Positions 10,948-20,900 are shown, counted from the first letter of the stretch. The stretch: DNA of 64,000 nt from Elephas maximus indicus (GCF_024166365.1 NC_064822.1:105644823-105708822); one strand, 5' to 3'. Numbers and translations: made by a program. The notes: a model not told the origin generated them from the sequence alone.

Positions 10948-11066
10948 TTGGAGAATCTTTCTATAATAGCTGATGACTTGTTCTTGTTGACGAGAGAAAG
11001 TTCCTTGGCAGTTACCCTCAATGACATCGATGTCCATTGCCGTCTATTAAATGGAGCTGATTCCAT
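10948..11066 (-). CDS. LIMA1: LIMA1 (EPLIN) exon 2 coding part: start codon and first 39 codons
   Basis: On the minus strand the ATG at 11,066-11,064 opens a frame reading MESAPFNRRQWTS..., continuing through VTAKELSLV and NKNKSSA to S39 and two bases of codon 40. It then meets a consensus donor, GTAAGT, at 10,947. Intron phase is 2 and the next codon would be completed by G (Lys). This matches, as I recall it, the N-terminus of EPLIN-beta (LIMA1), an actin-crosslinking LIM protein that stabilises stress fibres and links the cadherin-catenin complex to actin. The LIM domain is far downstream and outside the window. The exon's 5' end is an acceptor TATTGTATAG at 11,090-11,091, preceded by a T-rich tract, giving exon 10,948-11,089 with 23 bases of 5'UTR. 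A second AG at 11,082-11,081 could shorten the UTR. Residues 4, 14, 35 and 37 look different from the human protein I remember. The shorter EPLIN-alpha isoform starts further downstream and would not use this ATG. Confidence 0.93.
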
Positions 11067-11089
11067 CTTGTCTACAGATACTGAAATAC
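11067..11089 (-). other. LIMA1: LIMA1 exon 2, 5'UTR part and splice acceptor
   Basis: The 23 bases between the proposed acceptor and the ATG read GTATTTCAGTATCTGTAG then ACAAG. There is an in-frame TAG six to eight bases before the ATG, so translation cannot start further upstream. The upstream TGATTTTCTTTATTG tract serves as the polypyrimidine stretch. Confidence 0.75.
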
Positions 11090-11219
11090 CTATACAATAA
11101 AGAAAATCAGAATATTAGACACAGAAGAGGATTCTCCAGCATCCAAGAGTTGGCAGCAGTGTGATGTAAGTGAGAAAGCAAAGAATCCTAGACCAGCAGA
11201 CCATATCTCTCTACCAGTT

Positions 11220-11345
11220 CTCCCAAAAACTAACTGTGTAACCTTGGTCAAATGACTCAGTATCTTTGGGTTGTAGTTCCCTGTAAAATAGGAAGGTTAG
11301 ACCAGATGATCTCTAAGGTCCCTTCCAGTTCCATCATCCTATGAC
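11220..11345 (+). repeat. MIR SINE
   Basis: Sense MIR words: aactgtgtaaccttggtcaa, tgactcagtatctttggg, gaccagatgatctctaaggt, cccttccagttc. About 130 bp upstream of exon 2 on the gene's strand. Confidence 0.75.
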
Positions 11346-11599
11346 TGACCCTACTATGAAAACAGCAATTGGCCTTTCCTTGAACTTAAAAAAAAAAAAA
11401 AACTTAAGCCTGTGCCAAAGTCACATTTGGAGAGAAATGTTCCCCTCTTCTGACTTACATCTCAGGGGAGGCACAATCACCATCTCAATCGAATCAGGTC
11501 CAAATTAGATTCTACCTACATCCAAGTTCTTTTTGGCTACCCTCTCTCCCCAAGCTCTGCATCACTGACCACTCAGCGTTGGGGAGAGAGCTGAGGACA

Positions 11600-11790
11600 C
11601 AGTATGGTATAGGAAAAAGAGTGAGGGCTGTGATGCAAGGCAGATATCTACTGAAATCATAACTGTGTTACGTTGAATAAATTATGTAATCTTTTCTGTT
11701 TTAGATTTTTTCAGCTGAAAAATGAGGATAAGACCTACCCTTTATAGGGTTTTGATGCAGTGGATAAAAGGAGATAATGTATTTAAAAAA
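11600..11790 (+). repeat. MIR SINE
   Basis: gtgttacgttgaataaatta, tcagctgaaaaatgaggata and agggttttgatgcagtgga give the MIR core and 3' part. An A run follows at 11,784-11,797. Confidence 0.65.
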
Positions 11791-11804
11791 AAAAAAAAGC
11801 TATT

Positions 11805-11973
11805 AGGAAATCCTGGTGGCCTAGTGGTTAAGTGCTACCGCTGCTAACCAAAGGGTTAGCAGTTCGAATCCGCCAGGTGCTCCTTGGAAACTCAATGGGG
11901 CAGTTCTACTCTGTCCTGTAGGGTCGCTAAGAATCAGAATCAACTTGATGGCACTGGGTTTGGTTTTGGTTTG
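11805..11973 (+). mobile_element. AfroSINE-type SINE
   Basis: Forward full unit: aggaaatcctggtggccta, gcagttcgaatccgccagg (tRNA T-arm-like), gtcctgtagggtcgctaaga, tail gggtttggttttggtttgg. A clean representative of the 165-bp class. Confidence 0.93.
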
Positions 11974-12074
11974 GCATAGTACTATTAAGAGGCATTTTAA
12001 GTATAATATATTCATATTGGCTGTTGTTATAATTCTTATTATTTTAAAGCCTTTTAACGATTGGGGGAAGGATA

Positions 12075-12452
12075 ATGTACAGGCAGTTCCTGAATTACGA
12101 ACTAGTTCTGTTCCTAAGTCCATCTTTAAGTCAAATTTGTATGTAAATCAAACAGGTACAGTTTGTATCTAATGTCAATTAGTCAAACATTTGTCTTAGA
12201 AAACAGTATATAGCATACCTTTCTATGCATAAAAAAACTAAAGAACCACTTCCAGATACCCTAAAACATATTTAACATAATAGTACAGTAAAAATAATAA
12301 TAATGTTTTGATGTACATCACAGAGTAGTACCCGTTTGTTATTACAAACCACTGCATGCACCTCAAATTTTTAATAATAAGATTTACAAGGGCTGGTTCA
12401 TAACTATGGGTTGTGCATAAGTTGGACGTTCGTAGCCTGGGGACTGCTTGTA
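12075..12452. mobile_element. Small terminal-inverted-repeat element (MITE-like), copy 1
   Basis: The left end caggcagttcctgaattacg and right end cgtagcctggggactgcttg are inverted copies of each other with mismatches, and both abut TA. The interior is AT-rich (taataataatgttttgatg, accactgcatgcacctc). A second, internal-only copy is at 13,724-14,104. The size, TA flanks and lack of a reading frame suit a non-autonomous Tc1/mariner- or pogo-type element. I cannot give it a family name. Confidence 0.65.
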
Positions 12453-13002
12453 TTTTAAATTCAAAGGATAAGATTTCTACACTTAAATTATCTTCTAAAA
12501 TCCTTCAAGCCAAATAATACACAAAGCCAGGCCCTTTACATCACCTAGTCCCTATCCATTAACCTGGATTATTTGTTTTTGCTTTCGTTTTGCCCCAGTG
12601 ATTACCAAAGGAGTTCCAACCTTTGTCCAGAAGAGGTGGGATTAGAAATGAGTCCGTAGTTTCCTTACTTGAAGAGTGAAAAATGTAAATTAACATACTA
12701 CTTGCTGCTCTTGACAACCACAGAGTGTAACTAACCTGGTAGAATGTATGGTTCATGAAGTACTGCTCCCAACTACCCTGACAACAGTAGAACACACAGT
12801 GTTCTTAATCAAGCAACTTAGGCTGCCATTTCACACTTCGAAATTTCTAAGACTACAAGTCTTATGAGGCAAAGTAAGTGACAGGGCAACCCTACTTTTC
12901 CACATATAGTACTTGTTCTCCCAACTAAAACCTGGACTGAAAAGAACACTATGCTTGTTATTTTTTGTTTGTTTGTTTTAGTCCCTGTGTTGGAAGGCAA
13001 TG
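12453..13002. other. No feature recognised
   Basis: Unique AT-rich intronic DNA ending in a ttgtttgtttgtttt run (12,965-12,979). No exon or repeat recognised. Confidence 0.45.
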
Positions 13003-13208
13003 TTATTGTTGTTGTGAGGTGCCATCAAGTCGATTTTGACACATAGCCAGTCATGTGACAGAGTAGGACCGCCCCACAGGGTTTTCCAGGCTGTAATCTT
13101 TACGGAAGTAGATCATCAAGTTTTTCTCTAGCAGAGCGGCTGGGTAAGTACAAACTGCCAACGTTTGGTTAGCAGCTGAGCACTTAACCGTTGTGCCACC
13201 AGGCCTTC
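13003..13208 (-). mobile_element. AfroSINE-type SINE, long-middle subfamily
   Basis: Reverse copy: ttgttgttgtgaggtgccat tail, gtaatctttacggaagtaga middle, head ttaaccgttgtgccaccagg. Confidence 0.85.
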
Positions 13209-13244
13209 ATGGAAGGCAACACAGTGCTCTCTGATGTTGATGAG

Positions 13245-13425
13245 GAGTTCCTGGGTGGTGCAAACTGTTAACGCTTGGCTCCTAACCAAAAGGTTGGCAG
13301 TTTGAGTCCTTCCAGAGGTGGCCTAGTGATTTTCAAAAAATCAGCCACTGAAAACCCTATGAAGTACAGTTCTACTCTGACACACATGGGGTCACCATAA
13401 CATACTTGATGGCAACTGGTTTAGC
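13245..13425 (+). mobile_element. AfroSINE-type SINE
   Basis: Forward copy: gagttcctgggtggtgcaaa, ggttggcagtttgagtcctt, tail catacttgatggcaactgg. It lies 36 bp after an oppositely oriented SINE, giving a head-to-head pair. Confidence 0.85.
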
Positions 13426-13439
13426 TTTAATGCTGAGGA

Positions 13440-13610
13440 GCTCTGGTGTTAGAGACAGACAGATATAAGTATTGGCCCCACCACTTAAAGCTGTGCGCTG
13501 TTCCCTAAAACTTGGATTTATCATCCATCGTAACAGTACTTATTTCATAGTATTCTTATAAGATAAAGAAGAAAGGACTCTAATACAGGATAAGTAAGCA
13601 ATACATGTTA
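13440..13610 (+). repeat. MIR SINE
   Basis: gctctggtgttagagacaga start, then a decayed core (ccccaccacttaaagctgtg, ttcatagtattcttataag). Confidence 0.5.
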
Positions 13611-13723
13611 GTTTTTTATATTATCTCTTCTTGGATAAAATTACCTTAATTCTACACATGTTCTTTAAATGTTCCAAATAATATATCATACCAATTTGTC
13701 TGCTTTCCATTTTGTAAACTGAA

Positions 13724-14104
13724 GAGTTAGGTACGGTTTGTACCTAATGTCAATTAGTCAAATGTTTGTCTTAGTAAATAGTATATAGTGTACTTTTCTA
13801 TGCATAAAAAAATTAAAGAAACACTTCCAGATATACTAAAACATCTTTAACATGATACCAAACCAAAACCAAACCCACTGCTGTTGAGTCAATTCTGACT
13901 CATAGTGACCCTATAGGACAGAGTAGAACTGCCCATCAAGTTTCCAAGGAGTGCTTGGCAGATTCGAACTGCCGACCTCTTGGTTAGCAGCTGTAGCACT
14001 TAACCACTACACCACCAGGGTTTCCTTTAACATGATAGTACAGTAACAATAATAATAATGTTTTGATATACATCACAAGCATACCTGTTTGTTATTACAA
14101 ACCC
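13724..14104. mobile_element. Small MITE-like element, copy 2, split by a SINE
   Basis: Matches the inside of the element at 12.1 kb over its length: acctaatgtcaattagtcaa, gtcttagtaaatagtatata, cttttctatgcataaaaaaa, acacttccagatat, taataataatgttttgat, tgtttgttattacaaacc. The terminal repeats are missing. It is interrupted by the SINE at 13,858-14,025. Confidence 0.75.
13858..14025 (-). mobile_element. AfroSINE-type SINE with perfect 12-bp target duplication
   Basis: Flanked by tttaacatgata at 13,846-13,857 and 14,026-14,037. Because that sequence is a single site in the sister repeat at 12.1 kb, it proves the SINE jumped into an existing MITE-like copy. Full length in reverse orientation, with caaaccaaaaccaaacccac tail and accaccagggtttcc head. 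Confidence 0.95.
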
Positions 14105-15085
14105 ACCAAGCAAGGTCAGTCCTTCAGTCCTTTCTCTAACAGTAAAAATATACATCGCATTGATTAAGGGTAGGGTTGCAGAGCAGATTAATATAATTGC
14201 TGTCAACAAGTTATACACGTGTAAGAAGTTGAATTGGCAAGAGCTGTGTGATAGATGCATTTACCACAAAAAAGAGCAGTTGCTTACGTACCACCAAACA
14301 CCTCATGGGATTTGGTTCTTTGGTTAGGAGGTTTAGGGTTATAATTTCCTGGGACATCCCAGTTAATTGGCCTAATACCTTGTTCAGTACTTCTGTTCTA
14401 CCTTCTAGTTCATTGTGTAGTGCCTGTGGTCTTAAAAGCTTGCGAACAGTCAGCCAAGATACAACAGATGATCTCTAATTTACCTGGAACAACAGGGAAA
14501 GGAGAGTCAGGAACAGGGGGAAGAAAGGGAACGTGTGGGTAACTGCCTCCATGAACAACTGCCTCCTTTGCCATGAGACCAGAAGAAATGGATGGTGCCC
14601 AGCTACCACTACCGAACATTATTTTGATCAAAGATTCCACAGAAGAATACTGATAAAAGAGAGAAAATGTAAAATGGAATTTCAAATTCTCATGGAATCC
14701 ATACTTTCTGGACCCATGGAGGCTAGATGAACCCCTGAAACTATTGCCTTGAGATAATCTTTATCCCCTGAAGTGTTCTTAAAACCAAATGATAGTTTGG
14801 CTTAACTAGTAAATAATGTCTGCCTTGAGCATTATGTTCTTTTAAGAACTATCTATATGGGATCAAATTGACAACAGGAACTTGAAAGATTAGATAGGGA
14901 GCTTAGAAGGCAGTGAATTTATATTGATAAAGGAGGAACAATTTGGAAAAAGAGGGTGAGAATGGTTGTACAACTTAAAGAATATAATACCTCTGAATTG
15001 CACATGTAGAAACTTTTGAATTGGTGTATGTTCTGCTGTGTATGTTGTCAACGACAAAAACAAAAATAAAATAAATTAAAAAAAA
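14105..15085 (+). mobile_element. L1 3'UTR, lineage-specific, forward
   Basis: Shares long blocks with 18,145-19,895 (reverse), 48,676-49,305 (reverse) and 52,212-52,943 (forward): tgtgtagtgcctgtggtctt, ccatgagaccagaagaaatg, tgaacccctgaaactattg. The end, gaattgcacatgtagaaac, then gctgtgtatgttgtcaac and an A-rich tail, is also found at the end of the L1 ORF2-linked copy at 51.3 kb, which identifies it as L1. Confidence 0.75.
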
Positions 15086-15737
15086 AGATACAGAAGCAGC
15101 AAATAATTCAGCTAAATTTGATTATATAAAACCATCACAGTGACCCAGTTTAGAAAATACTGACCAACACTTTAAGATACTATCTGGTACAGTCATGCTT
15201 CCAATGCAGGTATGGAAAGAAGAGTTCCAAGGTTTTGATTACTCTGAGCTGAAAAGCCAAGGAAAGTCAGAATACCTTGGTATAAAACTAATACAAGCAC
15301 ATCTTATATTCAAGGAATAAGGTGGCTGGCTGACACTCTGACCACACCTCTCTTCACAGAAGCATATCCTTTTTTTTTTTTTTAATCATTGTGATTAGAA
15401 CCCTTTGAAAGTGATAAAGATAAGAATGAGTACATGATTTTTTTTTAATAGACTCTGGTACTAGGTTACTGAATAACTACTTCCTACAAGATATAGGGGG
15501 TGGTTCCTCTGCCCAAATGCTATGCATAACTGTTGGGTTTGCTAACATGTACATAAATGTAAGGCAGAATGTGGTAAAAGGCAACGCATGGTCTAGAAGT
15601 ACAGGACCTGATTTTCTGGCTTGACGGGAAGGAAGGGAAGAGACAATGGGATTAACTTGGGACTCAGAGCAGGCAGATTTTCAAGTGTGGGCAAGAGGAA
15701 GAAAGTACATCTTAGGTTGGAGAAACAGCACTAGCAC
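15086..15737. other. No feature recognised
   Basis: Unique intronic DNA with T runs at 15,370-15,382 and 15,439-15,447. No exon or regulatory pattern seen. Confidence 0.45.
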
Positions 15738-15942
15738 TGATAAGTCAGTTGAGTCGACTCCCACTCATGGCGACCCCATGTGTGTCAGGGCACAACTGTG
15801 CTCCATAGGGTTTTCAATGGCTGATGTTTTTGGAAGTAGATCACCAACCCTTTCTTCTGAGGTGCCTGTGGATAGACTCAAACCTCCAACCTTTAGGTTG
15901 GCACCTGTGCATGTTAACCGTTTGCACCTCCCAGAGACTCCT
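15738..15942 (-). mobile_element. AfroSINE-type SINE, long-middle subfamily
   Basis: Reverse copy: gagtcgactcccactcatgg, ctccatagggttttcaatgg, gtagatcaccaaccctttc, head gttaaccgtttgcacctccc. Confidence 0.85.
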
Positions 15943-15954
15943 TAACACCATTAG

Positions 15955-16720
15955 GAAGCTGAAATAGCACAGAATATTTCAGTGGAGGTAAATTGTAGGG
16001 TGTGAGAGAAGTTGAAGATAAAGTAGGGAAGGACAGTACGGGGCCAATCTGAGAAGAGCCTTGGAAACCATGCTAAGGGGTTTGGACCATTTTCTAATAG
16101 CGAGAAGAACTGGCCTGTGAGTAAGCAGAGACGAGATCTAGTCTTAATATGTCACTCTTCAGCACATGTGTGACCTTTATGGCAAATTAAAAAAATAATT
16201 TCCTTGAGCCTCAATAGTCACATCTGTCAGGTAACAGCTCTGTGTAGTGGATTACCCACGGTCTCTATGGTGGAACACGGAAAATTTCTGAAAAAGCAAG
16301 TAACATAATGAGAGTTGTGTTTTAAAGATTATTCTGCAGCAGTGTGTAATTTGCTAAGAAGGGAATAGATTGGAGCCTAAATTACTAGTTAAGCAGATCC
16401 TAAAACTGTCCATGTGAGAGGCAATCATGGTTTAAATTAGGGTAGAAGTGGGGGAACAGAAAGGTGGGAAGAGAGAGTTGACAGTTCTTAGAATAAAATA
16501 GATTTAGGACAAGAGAAGGAATCAGTGCTAGCATCATCAAACCTGAATAATTAGGAGACTGGTGATGTCATTAATAGAGACAGCAAATACAGGAAGAAGA
16601 GGGAGAAAAGTTTTGCTTTATTCATGTTGACATATTCGTGTCAGCAAGAGAAATTCAAGAGATGTATAACAGGAAGCTAAAAATTCAAGGCAAAGGTTAG
16701 GAATTAGGCTCTTGGAAGGA
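15955..16720 (+). repeat. L2 LINE with an internal MIR
   Basis: Sense L2 words: agaagagccttggaaaccat, ggggtttggaccattttcta, attattctgcagcagtgtg, aggcaatcatggtttaaatt. A MIR-like stretch (ttgagcctcaatagtcacat) sits at roughly 16,115-16,260 inside it. Confidence 0.6.
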
Positions 16721-16734
16721 AACTAGTATTTTTA

Positions 16735-16910
16735 AAACACCTTGCTGTAAAACACCTACTTTGTGTAATCCTCTCATACCACTTTGCAAGACCAGTTTAT
16801 TATCTTATATTTATGATGAAACAACTAACATTCTGCAAGATTAAAGAGCTATAAAGTAGCAGAGTTGGGATTCAAACCAATATTCTATTTGATTCCAAAG
16901 TCCATTTTCT
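16735..16910 (-). repeat. MIR SINE
   Basis: Antisense MIR layout: atgatgaaacaactaacatt, agagctataaagtagcagag, ttgggattcaaaccaatatt. Confidence 0.6.
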
Positions 16911-16928
16911 TTCCACTTCTAGTAATAA

Positions 16929-17088
16929 GGAAATCCTGGTGGTGTAGGGGTTAAGAGATCAGCTGCTAACCAAAAGGTTGCCAGCTTGAATCCACCAGGT
17001 GCTCCTTGGAAACCCTATGGGGCAGTTCTACTTTGTCCTATACGGTCGCTACGAATCGGAATCGACTCAACAGCAATGGGCTGGGTCC
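16929..17088 (+). mobile_element. AfroSINE-type SINE
   Basis: Forward unit: ggaaatcctggtggtgtagg, tgccagcttgaatccaccag, tacggtcgctacgaatcgga, tail cagcaatgggctgggtc. Little diverged. Confidence 0.93.
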
Positions 17089-17159
17089 TAGTAATGAACA
17101 ATGATTAAAACCATCACTTTTAGCCAGTGTAGAAAATAGATTACAAAAACCACTGAACC

Positions 17160-17427
17160 ATCTAGCTGCAAACCCATACAAATTATATTTCAGTAAGAGA
17201 GTTTATGTTGGCATCTCCTGTCTGGAAGGGAGATCAGAGGGCAGAGGGGGCCAGAAGCTACCCGAATGGACACGAAGAGAGAAAGTGGAGGGAAGAACTG
17301 TGCTACCTCATTAGAAGGAGAGCAATTTAGGAGTGTATGGCAAGGTATATGTAAATTTTTGCATGAGAGACTGACCTGGTTTGTAAACTTTCACTTGAAG
17401 CACAATAAAAATTAATTAAAAAAAAAG
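17160..17427 (+). mobile_element. L1 3' end, lineage-specific
   Basis: tatgtaaatttttgcatgag, actgacctggtttgtaaact, cacttgaagcacaataaaaa, then an A-rich tail at 17,416-17,427. Same family as 4355-4625. Confidence 0.65.
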
Positions 17428-17504
17428 AGAGCAGTGGCAAGTATCTTCCCAGAATAGTAAGCATCAGGAATAATCATTGCTGCTTTCAGGGAAACTTCAT
17501 GTAA

Positions 17505-17635
17505 TCAAATCCCCTTTTTCACAGTGAGGTAACTGAGGTATGTAAAAGTCCAATAACCCTCCCAAGGTCACCCAGATAGTTATTATCAGCTCTAGAGTTC
17601 TGATTCCTGATCCAGTGTTCTTTTATCACACCAGG
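17505..17635 (-). repeat. MIR SINE
   Basis: Antisense MIR signature: acagtgaggtaactgaggta, cccaaggtcacccagatagt, cagctctagagttctgattc. Confidence 0.7.
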
Positions 17636-17639
17636 TAGC

Positions 17640-18050
17640 TTGAGGCGGGACAATCAGCCAATGAGTGAGCTGCTAGGCCTGGAGATAAATATCTCTGGAA
17701 CAAAGGTCCTTGAATATTTAAGGGTTGGGCAGTGACTCACTGGGAAATTTGGCCTCAGGTATCTGCTTCCTCAAGCTGTTGCTTAGGGTGAGGCCTATAG
17801 CTGCTCCAAGAAACCTACCCTTACAAATTCATTTACAGACTCACCTGACCAAGGGAACTGTCTCCCAGGAATCAGACTGGGACAAAAGCAAATTAGCTGC
17901 CACCATAACCAGCCCTCATGGATGCCACTAATAAAATTCTGTTCTTATAAATTCTATCTCTCTTCTCTCTCTCTTTCTGCTCCAGAGACGATTACTTGTG
18001 CAAGTGGTATAGTTGCTTGAACACAGCCTCAAAAAAATTAGAAAGAACAA
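17640..18050 (+). mobile_element. Possible LTR, family not recognised
   Basis: A compositionally distinct, GC-richer block in AT-rich DNA. It opens tgaggcgggacaatcagcc, has a CCAAT-like caatcagccaatgag, and has a polyadenylation-like aataaaattctgttc at 17,931-17,945 followed by CT-rich DNA. The arrangement resembles U3-R-U5 of an ERV LTR. I see no target duplication and no second copy. Confidence 0.35.
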
Positions 18051-18144
18051 AATATAAACTCCACTGACTCACTTATTAAGAGAAAATGTTATCTTTTAGA
18101 AACAGATAGCAGAATTTTAAAGTTTTTCTATCAACAACTTTTTC

Positions 18145-19895
18145 TTGTTTTTTCTTTTGTATTTATTTGTTGTTGAGAATATAGACAGTAAAACGTATAC
18201 TAATTTGTTTCTACATGTACAATTCAATGACATTGTTTACATTCTTCAAGTTGTACAATCATTCTCACCCTCTTTCTGCGTCTTTCCTCGCCTCCTGACA
18301 TAAACTCATTGTCCACTAAGGTTCCATCTACTCTTTTGTTGCTGTGTCAAGCTGATTCTACATAGATAGTTCTAAAAAAAAGCTTAATGCTCAAGGCAAA
18401 CATTTTTTATTAGTTAAGCTAAACTACTGCTTGGTTTTAAGATTTCAGGGGATTTTTTTTTAATTGAACTTTAGATGAAGGTTTACAGAACTAACTAACT
18501 TCTCATCAAACAGTACACGTACTGTTTTATGACATTGGTTAACAATCCCATGACATGTCAACACTCTCCCTTCTTGACCCTGGGTTCCCTATTACCAGCT
18601 ATCCTGTCCCCTCCTGCCTTCTAGTCCTTGCCCCTGGGCTGGTGTGCCCCTTTAGGCTTGTTTTGTTTTATGGGCCTGTCCAATCTTTGGATGAAGGGTG
18701 AACCTCAGGAGTGACTTCATTACTGAGCTAAAAGCATGTCTGAGGGCCATACTCTCAGGGATTCTCCAGTCTCCATCAGACCAGTAAGTCTGGTCTTTTT
18801 TTGAGTTAGAATTTTGTTCTACATTTTTCTCCAGCTCTGTCTAGGACCTTCTGTTGTGATCCATGTCAGAGCAGTCAGTGCTGGTAGCCAGGCACCATCT
18901 AGTTGTACTGGACTCAGTCTGGTGGAGGCCATGGTAGTTGTGGTCTGTTAGTCCTTTGGACTAATCTTCCCCTTGTATCTTTAGTTTTCTTCATTCTCCC
19001 TTGCTCCCGAAAGGGTGAGACCAGGGGAGTGTCTTAGATGGCCGCTCACAGGCTTTTAAGACCCCAGATGCTACTCACCAAAGTAGAGTGTAGAACATTT
19101 TCTTTATAAACTATGTTATGCTAATTGAGCTAGATGCTCCCTGAGACCATGGTCCTCAAGGGATATTCTTGGTTTAAGGTGTAAAGATTATTTCAGGGCA
19201 ATAGTTTTGGGGGTTCATCCAGCCTCCATGGCTCTAGAAAGTATGGAGTCCATGAAAATTTGAAATTCTGTTCTATATTTTCCCCCTTTGATCAGGATTT
19301 ATCTACAGAATCTTTGATCAAAATGTTCAGTAATGGTAGCCAGGCACCATCCAGTTCTTCTGGTGTCATGGCAAAGGAGGCAGTTGTTCATGGAGGCAAT
19401 TAGCCACACATTCCATTTCTTCTTCCTGTTCCTGACTCTCCTTGCTCTCCTGCTCTAGGCAAATAGAGACCATCTGTTGTACCCTGGATGGCTGCTTGCA
19501 AGCTTTTAAAACCCCAGGCACTACGCAATGAACTATGAGGTAGAACAGATTATTAGGCCAATTAACTAGGATGTTCCAGGAAACTATGACCCTAAACCTC
19601 CAAACCAAGGAATCAAATCCATGAGGTATTTGGTTATACATAAGCAGCCTCAACAGCTACTCTTTTTGTTGTTATTGTAAATATATCACACAACTTTTGC
19701 CAATTAAACTTTTTAGAGTTGTACAACTTATTGACAGCACTTACAATAATTGCCTGTGCAACCCTACCCTTAATCAACATGATTTTTCCACACTGTAAAC
19801 CAAACCTCCATATTCCATAAGCAATAACCCCCCCTTTTCCCCTCCCTCCTACCCTGGTAACCACTGATAAACTTTGGTCTCTATATGTTTGCTAC
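18145..19895 (-). mobile_element. 5'-truncated L1 (outer element) with 13-bp target duplication
   Basis: Flanked by a perfect caacaactttttc at 18,132-18,144 and 19,896-19,908. Reverse orientation, so the T-rich tail is at the left. Blocks match the forward copy at 14.1-15.1 kb: acatgtacaattcaatgac, tgaggtatttggttatacat, cctaaacctccaaaccaag. It is interrupted by the inner L1 at 18,452-19,156. The target duplication shows this was an autonomous retrotransposition event. Confidence 0.85.
18452..19156 (-). mobile_element. L1 3' end nested inside the outer L1
   Basis: Starts with a T run (18,453-18,461), then aattgaactttagatgaagg and tttacagaactaac. It ends at gagaccatggtcctcaagg, where the outer element resumes with gatattcttggtttaaggt. 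The outer sequence is interrupted between ttaagatttcaggggat and gatattcttgg, which are contiguous in the sister copy at 52.8 kb. It therefore inserted later than the outer element. Confidence 0.8.
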
Positions 19896-19908
19896 CAACA
19901 ACTTTTTC

Positions 19909-20129
19909 CAATTTGAATATCAATAGGTACAAGGGAATAACTAATTAAATGAAGAAAAAACCAACCTAAAAACTTTCAAGGTACAAAGGGGGCATTCTAA
20001 ACAAAAGCAAAATGAAATATCTTCCTACATATAATTTCCCCCCCAGAATACAAGTTACATTTATTTATAAAAGTGTATCTTTACCTAAAAAATAACAACT
20101 AAGTTCACATAATTAAAAAAAAAATTAAA
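19909..20129. other. No feature recognised
   Basis: AT-rich unique DNA between two L1 copies. Confidence 0.4.
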
Positions 20130-20439
20130 AGATAATAACTTAATTTTAATCTTTTATTTTGAAATAATTTTAGATTTACATAAGAGTAGCAAAGACAGTA
20201 CAAGAGTTCCTGTATACCCTTCACCCAGCTTTATCTTACATTAAAACCAGTTGCACTATAAGATGTTCTATGCTCATCTTGTAGTTGACCTATTCCAGGC
20301 TTTGAATCAACTGCTTCTCAAAGAAGCCCTGGTTCCTTTTATTGGAGGAGCCAAGATCCGGGCATTAGGTATGCTCGTTGCTACTAAGATGTCAACTGCT
20401 TCTAGGATCTCTCAGTGGACAGAATCAGGAAATATATGT

Positions 20440-20488
20440 GTATATATATATTTATCTCTACATCAATCTATTTGCATATGTGTGTGTG
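20440..20488. repeat. TA/TG-rich microsatellite
   Basis: Runs tgtatatatatattt and atgtgtgtgtg around a short ctacatcaatct spacer, abutting the tail of a reverse SINE. Confidence 0.7.
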
Positions 20489-20688
20489 TTGTTGCTGGTT
20501 GCCATTCAGTCAATTCCAACTCATGGCGACCCCATGCATGGACAGCAGAACTGCTCCATAGGTTTTCCAAAACTATGACCTTTTAGAAGCATATCTCCAG
20601 GCCTGTCTTCTGAGATGCCTCTGGGTGGGCTTGAACTGCCAACCTTTCAGCTAGTAGTAGAGTGCCCAACTGTTTGTGCCACCCAGGG
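20489..20688 (-). mobile_element. AfroSINE-type SINE, long-middle subfamily
   Basis: ttgttgctggttgccattca tail, ctccataggttttccaaaac, ctccaggcctgtcttctgag, head gtttgtgccacccaggga. Confidence 0.88.
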
Positions 20689-20851
20689 ATGGCAGTCTCA
20701 GTGGTTAAGCATTTGGTTGCTAACCAAAAGATCAGCAGTTCGAATCCATCAGGCACTCCTTGGAAACCCTATGTGGCAGTTCTACTCTGCCCTATAGGGT
20801 CACTATGAGTTGGAATCAACTCAATGGCAATGGGTTTATTTTGTTTTGTTT
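20689..20851 (+). mobile_element. AfroSINE-type SINE
   Basis: Forward unit directly abutting the previous reverse one (head to head): tctcagtggttaagcatttg, atcagcagttcgaatccatc, ggtcactatgagttggaatc. Confidence 0.88.
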
Positions 20852-20900
20852 GTTATATATGTATATATATGTGTGTGTGTGTGTGTGTATATACATGTAC
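20852..20900 (+). repeat. (TATG/TG)n microsatellite on a SINE tail
   Basis: Begins tatatatgtatatatatgtg and continues as (TG)n to tgtgtatatacatgtacat. It has grown from the A/T-rich tail of the forward SINE. Confidence 0.8.

Noticed and set aside
11805..11973. tRNA-like sequences (A- and B-box-like text) in SINE heads here and in other copies
   Set aside because: They resemble tRNA only in the promoter arm, lack a complete cloverleaf, and recur as dispersed SINEs with target duplications.
20852..20900. TG/TATG tract as a regulatory Z-DNA element
   Set aside because: It is the expanded tail of an adjacent SINE, and there is no sign of function.
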